Positions 1 to 11,619 of a DNA stretch of 64,000 bases are shown one piece after another. Source of the stretch: Heloderma charlesbogerti (lineage: Eukaryota > Chordata > Lepidosauria > Squamata > Helodermatidae). Location of the stretch: assembly GCA_026122225.1 (NCBI GenBank), contig JANEZZ010001513.1, positions 1 through 64,000 of the forward strand, written 5' to 3'. A program made the translations under genes and the position numbers. Under the pieces are notes generated by a model, which worked only from the letters and a program-made list of their open reading frames with translations, had not been told where the DNA came from and made no database searches. Position 1 is the first letter of the stretch; every line of letters starts with the position of its first letter.

Positions 1-1050
1 TTTTGTTCAGTATTTAATGGCAAAGGCCATTGATGAATCAGTGGGTGTAGTGGGAAAAACCCCTATAAAAAGTAAATAAATCATCCTGGATAAGATGATG
101 TATACGTCAATGTTAACATACCAGGGCTACAATACTGGCCATCTAGCCTGTCAAATACTATTTATTGTCAAGTGAACTACCTGTCGTTTGATTCAATTTA
201 TTGTCAGGTATTCCATGAAGTAGGTGTAAACGCTCCCAAAGTTTGGCTTTGCTCACTAGTTGGACATTATTTCTGATTTCCACTGGCTCCTTCCTCCTGT
301 GACTTTATTACTTCTGTGAGTAATAAAGGATTCATGGGGAGGAGTTTGGTTTTGTTTCCTTTACATGGGAGCATTGTCAGAAGGAAGGATCAGCATGAAT
401 GCTTTGGAAGAGAGTACAGGCTTGGACCTTGTTAATCTCTATGTGAAACATGTTGGTCTGTTCATAACTGGAGAAATAACAATTATAGACGGTAAGCATG
501 GAAGAAAATACAGTTGTAGACCTAACAAGTTACATCTGTTTTTTTAAAAAAGTGTGCTTAAGTTCCATGAAGTAAATTGGGACTAGTTATGCTTAATTTC
601 TCTGTGTTGCACGCAGTGGGTCCATTGCAGTGCAGAATTATGCATATTAATTTTCAGAGGGATTTAAGAATGCTTAGTGTAGCAAATAGGTGAAAGATGT
701 GGCTGTTTCTAGCATATTCATATGCATCGTTCACTTTCATATATTGCCTATTGACTTACTCAGAGGTCTTTACATTTTGGCTTCATTTAGTAACCAGCTG
801 TTGTTTGTGCTCATCCACCATTGGCATTGGCTTCTTCTCTCCCCAAGTTGTCTGGCACGCACAAAGAAAATGGAGGATGGGAAGGATATTTCCACTTGTT
901 TCATGTTGCTATAATGAGGTACCTCATGTCTTGACATGCTCCCCATCCAAACTCCAGCCACATACATGTACACCAAGCCCCACCTCCAGTGGAGATCACC
1001 ACCCTAATCCCATCCTGACAGCAGAGAGATGTAAAAATGTATGGCAGCCT
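1..1050. other. Intronic stretch, nothing recognised
   Basis: AT-rich, apparently unique sequence. No transposon ends, protein similarity or RNA gene was recognised. The short open frames lack any family resemblance. Confidence 0.5.
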
Positions 1051-1054
1051 TCCT

Positions 1055-1134
1055 CAATCCAGTACCCTCCAGATGTTTTGGACGACAATTTCCAGCACTC
1101 CTGACCATTGGCTATGCTGGCTGGGGCTGGTGAG
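1055..1134. mobile_element. hAT-type palindromic MITE, half copy (TCCAGATG family)
   Basis: Carries the family's hallmark words: CCCTCCAGATGTTTTGG, then an ACAATTTCCAGCACTCC stretch, then CATGCTGGCTGGGGCT. The second, complementary half seen in full copies in this window (for example 30088-30213) is missing. Confidence 0.7.
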
Positions 1135-1135
1135 A

Positions 1136-1965
1136 GGTATATGGAAAGAGAGAGCAGGCCAAGATAGGTGAAAGAGCCAGCTAGAGAGGAACATGAGCAG
1201 CCCAGATCCAATGTCAGTTCTCCTGTTTCTGAGGCTAGACTATTGCTCTTGCATATGTTCCTCCTGTTCCTCCAACTATGTCTAAGGGAATGCCATAAGG
1301 AAAATGGTTAGTGTGCATCCCCTGTACCTACCACACAAAAAGTGAGAGAGATTAATGCTGTCTCTCCCCTTAGTTCTTTGCATACAACAGAGGATTTGGA
1401 AGAGAGCAGGTTTAGTCTTTTGGCCCAACAGAGAGAGCTCTTCTTCGGAGTTTCCTTCCATGTGCCAGTAATATGTGGAAGGAGATCTTTATGCAAAAAA
1501 TGATGGCTGAAAAGGAGGAGCTCTTGTTTCTGATGAGCTGGCAAGGGATTTGTAGAACTTTGATCTTAACAAAAGCTGGATTTGAAGTGATTAAAAAAAA
1601 ATCAGACATAATGTCACAGTTCATCAAACTGCTCAAGCATACTCTTCCAAAGCCTCAGTAACTCCATTATAACTTAACTTGGAGCAGGCATGTGCCAAAA
1701 GTGTGTAGCAGCCTTGTAAATAAACCTCCAAAAGTTGCTAGCTTGCAAAGAAAATTGCTGCTGTTGGAGGCTGACAGAGGAGGGATGGAAAGTTGTGTAA
1801 CTATGCTGGGAGGGTGGAGGGAGATGCCTCCCACCTACAACAGCCAGCTTTGTTTGTATACTGGGTGCAGAGGCAGGACAAACACTTCATCTCTTCTCCA
1901 CTAGTCTGTTCACTCGCCTGCATGCAGCTCCTGTTACCTGTGGCTACCAGGCTAGTGCATAAGTA
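1136..1965. other. Intronic stretch, nothing recognised
   Basis: Mixed-composition unique-looking DNA without recognisable repeat ends or protein similarity. Confidence 0.45.
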
Positions 1966-1967
1966 TG

Positions 1968-2056
1968 ACAGATTTAAATTTTGTGAACTGCCCAGAAAGC
2001 TTTGGCTGTTGGGCTATATAGAATAAAAAATAATAATAAATAAAACAATAAATTAT
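1968..2056 (+). mobile_element. Short L2-type 3' tail
   Basis: Contains GAACTGCCCAGAAAGC...GGCTATATAGAA followed by an (AATAAA)-rich tail. This is the same layout as the L2 3' ends at 8515-8585 and 61715-61805. Confidence 0.5.
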
Positions 2057-2800
2057 AAAAATAAGGTTGGTTTACATATATTCTATTAGAGCACTGAACT
2101 AGGATTCAATTTATTCAGTCTTCTCTAGTGTTTTCAGGGTTGTGTTAAGGAAAATAATCTTGCTTTATATAAATGCATAAAGAACGGAATGCTGTATTGT
2201 AACAAATATAACTTAGAACAAGAGGAGGTGAATGCTGTCCATGGCTTCAGATACCATGAGGGGGTGTTGAAATGAGATGGTGATGGTTGTGTGAATTTGA
2301 ATTCTTGCATTTAAAGAGTGTGTGTGTGTGTGTGTGTGCGTGCATGCGCATAGTCACAGACTCTCTGTCTTTCTCTCTCTCTCTTTACACTTTCCTGGTA
2401 TACCTACCTTGGAGGGAGGGGGGGAGTGATTTTTCTTGGTCGTATGCCCTGCTTTCATAGTACTGTGCTAGCAAACTGCTATAATTAGATTAGCAGCCTG
2501 CTAAACAGCAGTGACAGTATCCAAGCCTCAGAGAGCATGTGCTAGATTCTGCATGTGCCTTTCTCCTATTGGCTGCTGACATTTGCTGCTTGCCAATTTG
2601 ATAGGTTTCCACAGTAATCTTTATGCTGCATTAGAGACATAGATACAGAGGTACAGTGTTCATGCAACGGTGGATGGAACTCTGCCTCTTCTTGTGTAGC
2701 ATAAAAGAAAAGCCTACAGACAAGAGAGGCATTGCTCTTTGTTATAAACCCATCAGCATTTAACAACTGCTGGCTGCAAGCAGAGGTCAGTGAAGGAGTT
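2057..2800. other. Intronic stretch with a (TG)n tract
   Basis: Holds a (TG) dinucleotide tract around 2320-2339 followed by a CT-rich run near 2368-2383. No other feature was recognised. Confidence 0.6.
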
Positions 2801-3250
2801 TCACTTCATGGTAATTACTTTCAGGTCTTTATTTCCTCCCATAAAACACATCCATGCATGAAATGAATACAGTTAATCATGTCATCTGTTTAATTTGCGC
2901 TTGCTTTCATTAATATCATGTGTACTCCAGCGGCATGGTCGTCACATTACAAAACACATCATTATACTTAGGATTTAGCAAGGAAATATGTATTGCATGA
3001 AGAAATTGTTCTCATATAAAAGCTGGAGCTTCACATGTACCTTTTTTGTTGTGGATAGAGCAGTGTTGTCATTTGTTTGGATTTGTTTTATTTTTGCTGA
3101 ACAATTGAATTAGAGCACATATTACTTTTCCCCTTCACAGAGAAGGAAGTAGTTCTACATAATGAGCAGTTAACAGGAGGATAATTCTGGAAGATATCCT
3201 TTAATTAGATCAAGGCAATAACTGTGTGGCTATTTATGTAAAAAGAGAGA
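2801..3250. promoter_or_regulatory. Candidate conserved non-coding element
   Basis: AT-rich, repeat-free and low in CpG, with homeobox-type TAAT cores and SOX-like ACAATTG near 3100. It looks like old unique intronic sequence rather than transposon debris. This is a visual judgement only; conservation was not measured. Confidence 0.25.
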
Positions 3251-4315
3251 GAGAGGGAAAGAATGAGGAATTTGGATTAATATGTTCCATTGTCTGTCTT
3301 GCGTTTATGTTTAGGTGGATTCTTTGTTTGATACTCTGAATTTCTTATTAAGTCGCCTTTTAAAAGGAATCACAAAAGCCTCATCCGTAATGCAGTAAAT
3401 CCATCACTGCAAACTCATGGTTCCCAAAGGCCAAATACTGGGCTCAAGCTTCTTTTTGTGTGTGCATTTTTAAAGACCTTGCCCTGCATTTTAGTGAAAG
3501 GAACAAGGTGTATCTATATGGTGCAGTGATATCTTTGACAAGCTTGGGGTTGGGGTGCTGTTCTAGAACCAAAAAAATGTTTCCAAAATTAGATTCTCAC
3601 ATTTAGTTCTTACGTTTGAGATTTTTTTTCAGTGACTGATCCAAACTTATTCAAAACTATGCTGATTGAGAGGGTGCATATTACTTGGTTATTAAAAGAG
3701 CAGAAGCAGTACCACAAGAAAGATCTATCCTGATATAGTCGCACTTCTGACAAAGAGTGCCTCTGGTGACGATATCCTCATAACTTGTTCTGTGCAAATT
3801 GCATTGACATGCATGGGAACTAGCATATAATGATGTTTGTTTCAGTGGGCTTGTTGCAGGAGAGGTTCCTTGAGGTTGTTCCCTTGGTATGTTTTGACTG
3901 CTGATGGCCACATAAATGTGCATTAGGTCACCAGTTGTCCAGCTGGCGCTTAGCCACCATGCGTCTGGGTAACAGGAGATTGAGTAATAGCACAAGCTAT
4001 GAATGTTACTACTTTGCTTTCACTTCTTATCTCTACTTCTCATCTCTGGCTTTCACCTCTACCCCCATCCCTCGGTTAAGTTTTGCACTGTATACCAAAG
4101 CAAAATCAGTTGTATCATAGTTACTGGCTTTTAATTGATAAAAATGGATTTTGCTTATTTGCTTGTCAACGTCGTACATTTTCAATACAACTGTAGAGAA
4201 AGTGGAGAATAAAAAGATCAAATAGCTGCTCATCAGTGTTTTTTTTAACCAATTTCTACCTTCAGTTATTATTTTTTTAATGTGATGCATAGTCTGGATA
4301 CTGTGTTCTACTTTT
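3251..4315. other. Intronic stretch, nothing recognised
   Basis: Unique-looking DNA. Open frames on both strands around 3681-4350 have no family resemblance. Confidence 0.45.
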
Positions 4316-4317
4316 AG

Positions 4318-4545
4318 AACAAGAGTAGAGTAGTGATTAAGATCTGACATCCCAATTTCGAATCACATCTCAGTTTCATGAACTTGCGGGTAGCTTTTGC
4401 CAGCCTGTCACCTCAACCTTCCACCTCGAGCTTTACCATCTGAATATTATGGATTATTACAGGATTGTTGGAACATTTACTGAAATAATATATGCAGAGT
4501 GCTTTGAACACTTAGGAAAAGTGCTGTAGACATAGTGTATTTCTT
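4318..4545 (+). mobile_element. MIR / CORE-SINE copy
   Basis: Reads as a decayed MIR: an A-box-like GAGTAGTGATTAAGA, a B-box-like TTTCGAATC, a core with CACCTC and CCATCTGAATATTATGG, then GGATTGTTGGAACATTTACT and a tail GCAGAGTGCTTTGAACA. MIR elements are tRNA-derived SINEs of ancient amniote origin. Confidence 0.75.
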
Positions 4546-4561
4546 TTTTTATTGTCTTAAA

Positions 4562-4698
4562 GAAGGGTGGGCAACCTGGGGCCTCTCTATGTTGTTGGAC
4601 TCCAATTCGCGTCATCCCAGAACATTGGCCGTGCTGGTTGGGGCTGATAGGAATTGGAGTCAGAGACATCTGCAGGGCCACAGATTGTTTACCCCTGC
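4562..4698. mobile_element. hAT-type palindromic MITE (TCCAGATG family)
   Basis: A near full-length foldback copy. The 5' end GGTGGGCAACCTGGGGCC is mirrored by GGGCCACAGATTGTTTACCC, and the centre holds TTGGCCGTGCTGGTTGGGGC. There is no coding capacity, so it would have been mobilised in trans. Confidence 0.75.
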
Positions 4699-4867
4699 TG
4701 TATTACTGGAACTTTATATCCCCAAAATTCTTTCCTTTGCCTTTGTGTTTCTTCCAGTGCAGACATGAGCCATGACCGCATGCGTCCCAGGACTTGTATG
4801 TTTAAGTGTGCCTAAGATTATAACCATCAAATAGTCTTGCTGCATAGCAACAGTTATGTGTAGGACA

Positions 4868-4940
4868 GCCTTTCCCAACCTGGGTCCTCCAGATGTGTTG
4901 CATTACAACTCCCATAACCTCCAGTCAGCATGGCATCTAA
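4868..4940. mobile_element. hAT-type MITE, 5' half (TCCAGATG family)
   Basis: CCTTTCCCAACCTGGGTCC then TCCAGATGTGTTGCATTACA and GTCAGCATGG. It is truncated after the centre of the element. Confidence 0.65.
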
Positions 4941-6270
4941 AACCTTTTCGCTTGCTTACTATCCGCTTGCCCCTTTATGTACTATATTGCCAGTTATAAT
5001 TGGCCTGTGTTTTCTTTTTCAAAAAAAGGCCTATTGCCTCCTGTATTGTGTACGTGGGCAGAAAATAAAAAGTGTTGCAGTCTTTTTATGGTGTCACACT
5101 TGACGCTGCCAGTGCTTAGCAGATGCTGATGGTGGCTCATGTGACAGCTCTAGACGGTTTTAATTCACAATGGGAATAACCTGCCTTTTCTATAGCAGCA
5201 ACTATATATGATCAGTTCCAGCTTTCCAGCTTCCTACCGTATGGCATGTTTTGTGTGCATCTGTTATTAAGGGTGTTACCTGTGCGATAGCCTTCTATAC
5301 TAAGAGCTGTTCTCTGATATTGCAACCGTTCACTTTCATCTTGCAAGCATGCTAACAGTGGAGGCAGATAATAGTTTCAAAGAGAGTTAAAGCGGTAGGT
5401 TACATTTATTTCACTTGGCATATAGGTGCCATAAATCTGATATATAATTTGTCTCAGTCTTTGAGGAGGCCCCAGGAATATTGCCAAATGCACATTTCTG
5501 ACCCTGACAGTCTTATAAAGATGCATGTCTTATTTGCTTTTCCTTAGTCTCATTTAAAAAACAAACACACACAAATAAATGTGTGTGGAAGCAGTCAGAA
5601 AACAATGTCAAAAGCTGTCCAGTGATGTATATAGTAGCTGGTGAAACTAGTTATCCTCACATGCCCCACTTTCCTGTTAGGGCACCTTGTAAACATAAGC
5701 ATGAATGTGTTCATATAACTAACGTAAACCAACCGGGTTTAGATAGTGCTAACAAATTAGCTGGGCTGCTTCTTCTTCTGCAAAGTGTACTTTTTCCCTA
5801 AACATTATTTAACAATTTACATACAAACCTGTCCATGGTCATTAGTTTTGATTGCAAAGTGAATGTTGCTATGAATTTAATTAAATTGCATATTGAACCA
5901 GAATGTGCCAGCATATGTGTTGGAAAGCTTCATATTGTGTCATTGTGCCTGGGGGGGGGGGGTGCACACATGTGTGTGTGTGGGTGCCACATACATATGC
6001 TTGTTAGACATTGTAGAGAGCTTCCCAAGCTCAAATTACTTTATTATTCCCAGGACAAGATGAAAAAAACAACATAGTAGATGTGACAATGTTCATTCTC
6101 ATCCAGGGTCTGGCTCAAAAAGTGTGAGGTGGGGGCAGGGGGTAGCAGGGCCGTTTGCTGGAAGGTCTACAAGTGGAAGGGGAAAGAGGGAAGCAAGACT
6201 TGTAGCAAGGGAAATTGTGTCACTGCCTGCTCATGTGCTGGGAAAGGGATGGTGAGGAGACTTGTATCTC
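4941..6270. other. Intronic stretch, only simple repeats
   Basis: Contains a G-run followed by a short TG tract (about 5950-5985). No gene or interspersed repeat was recognised. Confidence 0.5.
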
Positions 6271-6275
6271 TCTAG

Positions 6276-6402
6276 TGGAGGTGGGCAATTTCTGGTCCTC
6301 CAGATGTCTTGGCCTACAACTCCCATCAACCCTAGCCGGTGGTGAGGGATGATAGGAATTGTAGGCCAAAACAACTGGAGAGCCACAAGTTGCCCACTCC
6401 AG
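6276..6402. mobile_element. hAT-type palindromic MITE (TCCAGATG family)
   Basis: A full foldback copy: GGTGGGCAATTTCTGGTCC at one end and GCCACAAGTTGCCCACTCC at the other, with GGCCTACAACTCCCATC mirrored by GATAGGAATTGTAGGCC. Confidence 0.75.
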
Positions 6403-7390
6403 CTCTTTAGGGAAGCATTACAGTTTGAGAGAGATGTAAAAATAATATAAAATTGAAGTTGTTTACATTTGTGTGTTTCTCCCCAAATATTAAATCTTAT
6501 GGGGGCATCTACAACAACACCCTTTCTAATATTAAGCATAATTAATTATTTTGAAAGTGTCATCTTAAGATGCAGCTTAAACATTACCTTTGTCATAAAC
6601 ATTACCTTTGTTTGAAACCAGTTGTACTTTCCCATTGTTTTGAAACTAGTTGAACCTTACCCTGATTTGATGGCCGTTACTCATCTATTCTGGCTGACTG
6701 CTGTATCGTGTGTGTGTGTGTGTGTGTGTGTTTAGCATTTATTAAAAAGACATCCAGAATCAAGCTAGGCATACACATACAGAGGAGTTTTGATGTGCAT
6801 GGGAAAATGATTTTTATGTTAGCTTTGATTTATAGTACATCTTCTTCTGATTACTATACACAAAAGGAGACTTTTGCTGTTCCTAAAGCCATGCTAGATC
6901 TAAAAAGGAGAGCTTCATGCTAAAGATTGATGCATTGTTCTTTATAATGCTCTAGCAATAAGAGAAGCACTTTGGAAACAGTCACAGGGATTTGAGGAAT
7001 TGTTGAAGTATTTTTAATGCCATTTACACTTAGATGCTTTGTGATTTATAGAGTTTAATAATATACCTGAATTAATGTACATTTTCAAGGAGTGATTTGA
7101 CAAATGCATTGTACTCATTCAATGAATTTTTTTTCTCCTTTTCACCTTCCAAATAGGACTTTCCCCCCAACCCCACATGAATTAGATTGAATTGTTGATG
7201 GAATTTCTTTTGTAATACTAATTCATGTTCACAACTTAGCGGATAAAGTTTGACAACTACCATGAGAACTTTGAATCAGCTAGAAAGTTGCTCTTGAAAC
7301 TGGGACTGCTGGCGCATTAAATAATTTACTTTTCAAGCCATGGCACTATGGAGAAATGTAAATGCACTGTAGAGTAAGTGGTTTTATAGA
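6403..7390. other. Intronic stretch with a (TG)n tract
   Basis: Holds a (TG) dinucleotide tract at 6709-6731 and a short direct duplication of AAACATTACCTTTGT at about 6583-6612. An 18-bp duplication containing AGAGTAAGTGGTTT spans about 7370-7403. Nothing else was recognised. Confidence 0.6.
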
Positions 7391-7394
7391 GTAA

Positions 7395-7575
7395 GTGGTT
7401 TGCCTGTGTAAGGTTCCAGGTTCGATCACCAGTCAGGTATAGGATCTCAGATAGCAAGGCTTAAGAGAGATCTCTGCCCAGGACCTTGGAGAGGTGCTCC
7501 CAATAGCTCAGACAGGTTTGAGCTAGATGTCCAGTGGTCTGACTCAGTATAAAGTAGTTTCATGTGCTCACATGT
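7395..7575 (+). mobile_element. tRNA-derived SINE copy
   Basis: The B-box-like CCAGGTTCGATCACC is followed by a body with GAGATCTCTGCCCAGGACC and the family tail GGTCTGACTCAGTATAAAGT...TTCATGTG. The same family recurs at 41868-42110 (+) and 43750-43945 (-). The tail resembles the 3' end of L2-like LINEs in this window, which suggests LINE-driven mobility. Confidence 0.65.
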
Positions 7576-7814
7576 ACATCTTGCTCCTACATGTTGCTAG
7601 TAAAGTCTTTGGCAGATTTTTGGCTGCTTGTCCTGTTGCAAGTCCTGCATTCTGATGACATTATCATTGTAAACAGTAGTGCCTTTCCTGTTTGAAGTAG
7701 GGCGTACGTGTGTTGTCCAGAGCTACCTTGACAACACAGTTGCCTGGATAATTCTGTAATTCACATGGCAATGGAAGATGAATGTAGAATCCTTATTTGC
7801 AGTGTATACAGGTT

Positions 7815-8585
7815 TGGAAGTCCTATCCACGCTCTGGTAACATCCCAGTTGGATTATTGTAATGTGTTATTTGTGGGGATGGCTTTGAAAACTGTTTGGA
7901 AGCATCAACTTGTGCAAAATTCAGCAGCGACAATTCTAACTGGTTCATCTCAATGGAACCATATTACACCAATTTTTAAGGAATTACATTGGCTCCCTAT
8001 TCTCTACAGAGTACAATTCAAGATGGGCTGCAATCCTATACAGCGTTTCCTGGGATTAAATCCCATTGAACTCAGTGGGGTTTATTTCTGAGTAGAAATG
8101 TATAGGATGGCACTGTTAAAGAGCTAAATGGCTTGGGGCCCAAATGCTTGAAGGACTGCCTTCTCCCATACTGTCTTGTCCATGCATTAAGATCTTTACA
8201 GGAGGCCCTTCTCCAAATACCATCAGTGGGAGAAATACACTATTCAGTTACATAGGAAAGGACCTTCTCCATGGTGCCGCCCCACTTTGGAATTACTTCT
8301 CAAAGGAGATACAGCTGGCTTTAGCTTTGTTTTCATTTCAACGTTTCTATTTTCCGAGGTCTTTTAGGATTTTAACATTTTAGAAATTTTATATTTTAAA
8401 AGTTTTAAATTTAATTAAATTTTTAAAAATTATTTGTACTTTTGGTTGCTAGTTGAAGAGTTGTGTTATGCCTTTTAATTTGTAATGGTATGGTTTATAT
8501 TGATTTTTTTAAAGTTGTGTATACTGCCCTGGGATCCCTTGTAGATGAAGTGTGGTTTCTAAATTTAAAAAATAAATAAAATTCA
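7815..8585 (+). mobile_element. L2-type LINE, 5'-truncated 3' portion
   Basis: The frame 7765-8091 shows the C-terminal reverse transcriptase region of L2 elements (TSQLDYCNVLF, LVQNSAATILTG, ITPIFKELHWLPI). The frame 8144-8383 continues with GAAPLWNYFSKEIQLAL. The element ends in TACTGCCCTGGGATCC and an AATAAATAAA tail. A short MITE (8029-8112) splits the two coding pieces. It is dead through 5' truncation and frame breaks. Confidence 0.8.
8029..8112. mobile_element. Short TIR MITE (GCAATCCTATAC family)
   Basis: The terminal inverted repeats GGCTGCAATCCTATAC and GTATAGGATGGCACTG face each other. The inside contains CCCATTGAACTCAGTGGGG. It is inserted into the L2 copy. Related ends occur at 41447, 46283 and 51001. 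Confidence 0.65.
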
Positions 8586-8920
8586 GAAGTCAACTATGCC
8601 CAGTACTCGTCCATGACACCTAAATAACAACCTCATTTTTAATTAACATCAGTAAGAACGATGTTCTAAAAGTAAGATTTTAAACATCCAAGAAAACATG
8701 AGATTAAAATAGAGCTTTAGAATGTTTGACTTTCCCTTCCATTTTATCCTGCTGGAAAAACTGCCTCCATATGGTTTCATCCTCCGCATGGACATCTATA
8801 TTCTGAACTCTAGGAAACCTTGTTATCCACCTGTGTGATAACTACTTCCATCCCTCTGCCTAGGGTATTTGCAGATAATGAAATAAGCATTCTATTATTC
8901 TTTTATTGGATGTTTATCAG
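8586..8920. other. Intronic stretch, nothing recognised
   Basis: Unique-looking DNA with no recognisable repeat or gene. Confidence 0.45.
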
Positions 8921-8924
8921 CCCT

Positions 8925-9028
8925 GAAGCTCACAGGATGACTCACTTAACCTACTTCAAAGGATTATTGAGGGTAGAAATGTTGTGAGCTCCTTGTAGTA
9001 AAGATGGGATACAAACGTGATAGATCAG
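8925..9028 (+). mobile_element. CORE-SINE 3' portion
   Basis: GACTCACTTAACCTACTTCAAAGGATTATTGAGG followed by GTGAGCTCCTTG and GATGGGATACAAACGTG corresponds to the core and L2-like tail of a MIR-type SINE. The 5' tRNA-related part is not recognisable. Confidence 0.5.
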
Positions 9029-9126
9029 GCCTGCACAATTTGTGATCTATTAATCCAAACAGTCCACCAGCCATATAATATGGTGTGTGAAGTATTTTAC
9101 AACCTCCCTCTTTTTGCTATCCTTTT

Positions 9127-9572
9127 GTTGTTCAGTCATTCAGTCGTGTCCGACTCTTCGTAACCCCATGGACCATAGCACACCTGGCCTTCCTGTCCTG
9201 CGCTCTCTCTCAGAGTGTGCTCAAGTCCATATTCATTGCATCGGTGATGCTATCTAGCCATCTCATCCTCTGCTGTCTCCTTCTCCTTTTGCCTTCAATC
9301 TTTCCCAGCATCAGGGTCTTTTCCAGTGACTTTTCTCTTTGCATGAGGTGGCCAAAATATTTGAGCTTCAGCTTCAGTATCTGTCCTTCCAATGAGCAGT
9401 CAGGGTTGATTTCCTTTAGGATTGACTGATTTGACCTCCTTGCAGTCCAGGGGACTCGTAAGAGTCTTCTCCAGCACCACAGTTCGAAAGCATTGATTCT
9501 TCAGCGCTCAGCCTTCCTTATAGTCCAGCTCTCACAGCCATACATTGCTACTGGGAAAATTGCTGTCCTTAC
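9127..9572 (-). mobile_element. Bov-B (RTE clade) LINE, 3' end
   Basis: On the minus strand the frame 9210-9392 reads KYFGHLMQREKSLEKTLMLG then KIEGKRRRRQQRMRWLDSIT, the C-terminus of Bov-B ORF2. The preceding frame gives VAMYGCESWTIRKAER, also typical. The 3' UTR contains the TCGGACACGACTGAATGACT motif shared with the Sauria SINE tail. Bov-B is known for horizontal transfer between squamates and ruminants. This copy is strongly 5'-truncated and inactive, but its relatives could mobilise the SINEs at 15860 and 60319. Confidence 0.9.
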
Positions 9573-10540
9573 CTGGCACAAACCACAATAAACCACAAAC
9601 CCAATATGTGGTTTATTGGGCCTCCATACACAGATTATAGAGTGTGATTGGCTTGGTGAGTCGTAAGTTGTGCCTGAAATAAACAATAAACTTATCTGCT
9701 ACTTTTTCCATAAAAATTGGGTGGCTGTTTTTGTTGCTTTTCTTGTTTTTGCAATTTTATGCAAATATTATATGTGAAATCTTTCTAATACTTAGGATAA
9801 AAATTTGTTTTCAGTCACTGGCTATGATAGTCTCTAGTGTTCAGGAGATGGAACTTTGTGAGTCCTGCCTGTCCACACTGCACCACTACAGCCATTATTT
9901 TCTGTTCTTTTTCTCCCATTGGGGGGTGAAGGTGGGACATACATAATTGATCTGAGGAGTGGAATTTGGATTTTCTTTGCACTAGAATTTTTGTCTAGAA
10001 AAACCTAGAACTTTTGCACAAAGCACAAGAGACCCGTTACTACTACTTCCCCTGCCACACACACACACTTGTTTTGGACAACTGCTCACTTTCCCCCGGC
10101 ACATAAAAACCTCTTCTGCAGTTTGGCGTTGGCCATCTTTCTCACAGGAAAGCAGGCCAGCCTGGGAGAATGAATTTGGCACTGAGCATAAGTTGCAAGA
10201 TAACTTGTTCTTATTTAAATGATTGACTTAAATGGGGACTTTAAATGCTAACAACTTCATAAAGGAAGTGGAATTTCACAGAAATGGGAAGTGCAACTTT
10301 CTCTAACATTTGAACCCACTTATAGCAGTGAAAAGAGAAACAAAATGTACAATACAGTTGCACAAAACCCAATCAGAAATGCAAAAAATGCGCACATCAA
10401 GGAAAAATCTTTAAACTGCTGTATCCAGGCCATTTCTCAATAGGTCTGTCTGACATTTTGCCAGAGTATGGCTCTCACCAATTAGGTACTTTCAGACAAT
10501 TTTCAGACAGTTGCAACATACTGTTTTGATGTCAAAATAT
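9573..10540. other. Intronic stretch, nothing recognised
   Basis: Contains short CA runs near 10060 but no recognisable gene, RNA or repeat ends. Confidence 0.45.
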
Positions 10541-10544
10541 GCTA

Positions 10545-11400
10545 GTAGCCCTGCCCTTGCATTTAAGCTAGTGCCAAGGCTATGGAGCCTTTGCTAGGAA
10601 CATCTGCCTTTTCTGCTAGAAACCCCTTCTTCCTGGACTTTTCACCATCTGAGTTTCCTGAAATACCTGGACTTTCCATTAAATATGGACCCTTGCCTGT
10701 TGACACCTTGTATCATTAACAACCTGCCTGGAACTATCCTGAATCCTGGACTTACTCTGCCTGGGAGCATGGACCATAGAGGCCCTGCATGGGTATCTCT
10801 CTACTGTCTGGTGCTCTCTCTCTTCCCTAAACTTATCATTCTTTTGATTGTCCAAGATACTGACTTGCCTGGATATACCATAAATTATAAACTTGAGACT
10901 CTTGTCTGTCCTGAAACTATTAGCGGGAGCAGGTGCAAGGGCTGGTGAGCCTGTGCTGGCAATGTCGTCTTAAAAACCCATAATGCTCCCTTGCCTGGAC
11001 TAATCATGACCCTTGGTCTTTGGTCTGCCTTGACAATTCCAACATAGAACCTATTGTTGCACTGATCTCTGCCTTTGTGTGTAAATTCTAGTTTTGTAAC
11101 TTGTTCTTGGACCAAGTTTTCTTGCCTGGATTTATCATGACCCTTGACCTTGCCATGTATTCTGAATCCTAGAGATCTCAACTTGGAAACTATCATTGGA
11201 CCGATCTCTGACACAGTTGTAATTACTAGCCTTGAACTGTTTCTTGAACTAAGCAATGTGCCTATAGCTTTTGCTTTCACTATATGATTTATAAGAAGTT
11301 GTCCTGTTAAGCTTTTGCCATGAGATCTGCTACAATAAAAAGTCTCATTGATTTTGGTGTTCTGTGCCAGGGTGTGTGCCAGAAAGACAGTCCATGACAC
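10545..11400 (+). mobile_element. Possible LTR-like or unclassified repeat
   Basis: The block begins with sequence related to 11893-11960 and ends with CAATAAAAAGTCTCATTG then TGTGCCAGG, resembling an LTR poly(A) signal and U5 edge. No coding region, primer binding site or clear duplication supports this, so the class is uncertain. Confidence 0.3.
10720..11260. repeat. Degenerate tandem array, about 130-bp period
   Basis: The word TTGCCTGGA (or CTGCCTGGA) recurs at about 10724, 10865, 10991 and 11122. Units 3 and 4 align well, sharing TCATGACCCTTG, a GATCTCTG word and a CTTGAACT/CTTGTTCTTG region. Units 1 and 2 are more diverged. This looks like an old minisatellite-like array, possibly within an LTR-type element. 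Confidence 0.55.
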
Positions 11401-11619
11401 AGGTGTATATACAAATGGTTTGTGTCTGTGTGTGTATCAACAATGAGATCAGGGAAATGAAATGCAGCAAATACAGTATTTGTATAGTTAATGCAAACAG
11501 GACAAAAACGGTTCCAGTGGTTTTAATTTGAAGTGGTTTCTATTCTACTTTTTCTATTGTATTTGTATTCTGTTTCATTTTTATGTAAGTTGCCCTGAAA
11601 GTATGGCTGAAGCATTGTC

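Noticed and set aside
10885..11400. 171-codon minus-strand open frame
   Set aside because: It lies across the degenerate tandem array, has no recognisable domain, and adjacent units do not preserve the frame.
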